This document shows positions 5,789-6,089 of a stretch of DNA of 6,089 bases, one piece after another. Each line of letters opens with the position of its first letter. Position 1 is the stretch's first letter. A model generated the notes under the pieces. That model was not told the DNA's origin and ran no database searches. It saw only the letters and a program-made list of their open reading frames with translations. The stretch is from NCBI GenBank assembly GCA_025927935.1, contig JAICKM010000435.1:1-6089 (forward strand). The letters are read 5' to 3'. The stretch comes from Chloroflexia bacterium. GTDB taxonomy: Bacteria > Chloroflexota > Chloroflexia > QHBQ01 > JADMIH01. The translations under genes and the position numbers were made by a program.

Positions 5789-6089
5789 ATGACAGAACAT
5801 CAGCTCTCCCTCCTCCCCTGCTACGCAGGTTGGGGGATCTACCAGCAGCGGCTTGTCGCGGCCATCGCGCCCCTTACAGCACAGCAGCTTGCCTTGCGCC
5901 TCACGCCGCAAAACTGGTCAATTGGCATGTACGCGACGCATATTGTCGCCGATCGCGCCTGGTGGTTCCACGCCCGGATGGGCGAGGGGAGCGCCGATCT
6001 TACTGCCCTCGAATTATGGGCGCTGGGCGTCTGTGAGGCGGACGTGGATCCCTTACACTCGGCGGCAGAACTGGTTGCCGGACTGGAGA
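5789..6089 (+). CDS. DinB-like (DinB/DUF664 superfamily) protein, N-terminal part
   Basis: Partial gene, 100 codons visible and open at the right edge. The opening YAGWGIYQQRLVAAIAPLT (12-30), then QLALRLTPQNWSIGMYATHI (33-52) and RAWWFHARMGEG (56-67), fits the four-helix-bundle DinB fold: an N-terminal helix, a Leu-rich segment ending in a 'wsig' turn, and a helix holding the first metal-binding histidine (H51), followed by the aromatic WWFH motif. Members of this superfamily bind a divalent metal; some are thiol-dependent S-transferases, but most, including this type, have no assigned role. The ATG is supported by AAGGA (5775-5779) nine bases upstream. It follows plsX on the same strand after 158 bases, and I see no convincing promoter in the gap, so read-through from plsX is possible. 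The remaining metal ligands would lie outside the window. Confidence 0.8.
   Translation, partial: MTEHQLSLLPCYAGWGIYQQRLVAAIAPLTAQQLALRLTPQNWSIGMYATHIVADRAWWFHARMGEGSADLTALELWALGVCEADVDPLHSAAELVAGLE

Noticed and set aside
5627..5911. 94-codon minus-strand frame across the plsX-DinB gap
   Set aside because: It overlaps the start of the DinB-like gene and has no family resemblance or supported ribosome binding site.

Overview
This 6,089-base, strongly GC-rich window comes from a bacterial chromosome. I infer a member of the Chloroflexota. The reasons are two C-terminal FGYP/VQYFER-type extracytoplasmic repeats of a kind I associate with that phylum, two families of short GC-rich intergenic repeats, a DinB-like gene of a type common there, and the style of the housekeeping proteins. 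The assignment rests on recognition only, with no database comparison. Five protein genes are present: three on the minus strand to the left and two on the plus strand to the right.

Left part, minus strand. Positions 1-314 hold the N-terminal third of sucC (succinyl-CoA synthetase beta subunit), which runs off the left edge. Its 200-base upstream region carries an extended -10 element, a small GC stem followed by a T-run inside the leader, and an AT-rich 9-bp tandem repeat just before the ribosome binding site. Positions 518-3007 encode an 829-residue multi-pass membrane protein resembling the polyprenyl-phosphate-sugar-dependent (GT39/PMT_2-like) glycosyltransferases, with two about 80-residue extracytoplasmic repeats at its C terminus. 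It has its own good sigma70-type promoter. A palindromic dispersed repeat (3201-3279) separates it from the next gene, an ADP-ribosylglycohydrolase (DraG/ARH family) at 3294-4319, which also has a strong promoter.

Right part, plus strand. A 279-base divergent intergenic region (4320-4598) carries the ADP-ribosylglycohydrolase promoter with a palindrome over its -10, a 10-bp perfect palindrome, a long inverted repeat built from CTTCGCG units, and the plsX promoter. plsX (4599-5630) encodes the complete phosphate acyltransferase of phospholipid synthesis. After a 158-base gap that holds what looks like the C-terminal tail of a decayed transposase, a DinB-like gene starts at 5789 and runs off the right edge.

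The genes do not form one pathway. sucC is central metabolism, plsX is lipid synthesis, the glycosyltransferase probably works on the cell envelope, and the ADP-ribosylglycohydrolase acts in ADP-ribose removal. Four of the five have identifiable or plausible individual promoters, so they are best read as separate transcription units. I found no RNA gene, CRISPR array, complete insertion sequence or phage gene. The most interesting content is the glycosyltransferase-repeat fusion and the repeat- and palindrome-rich intergenic regions around the ADP-ribosylglycohydrolase gene.
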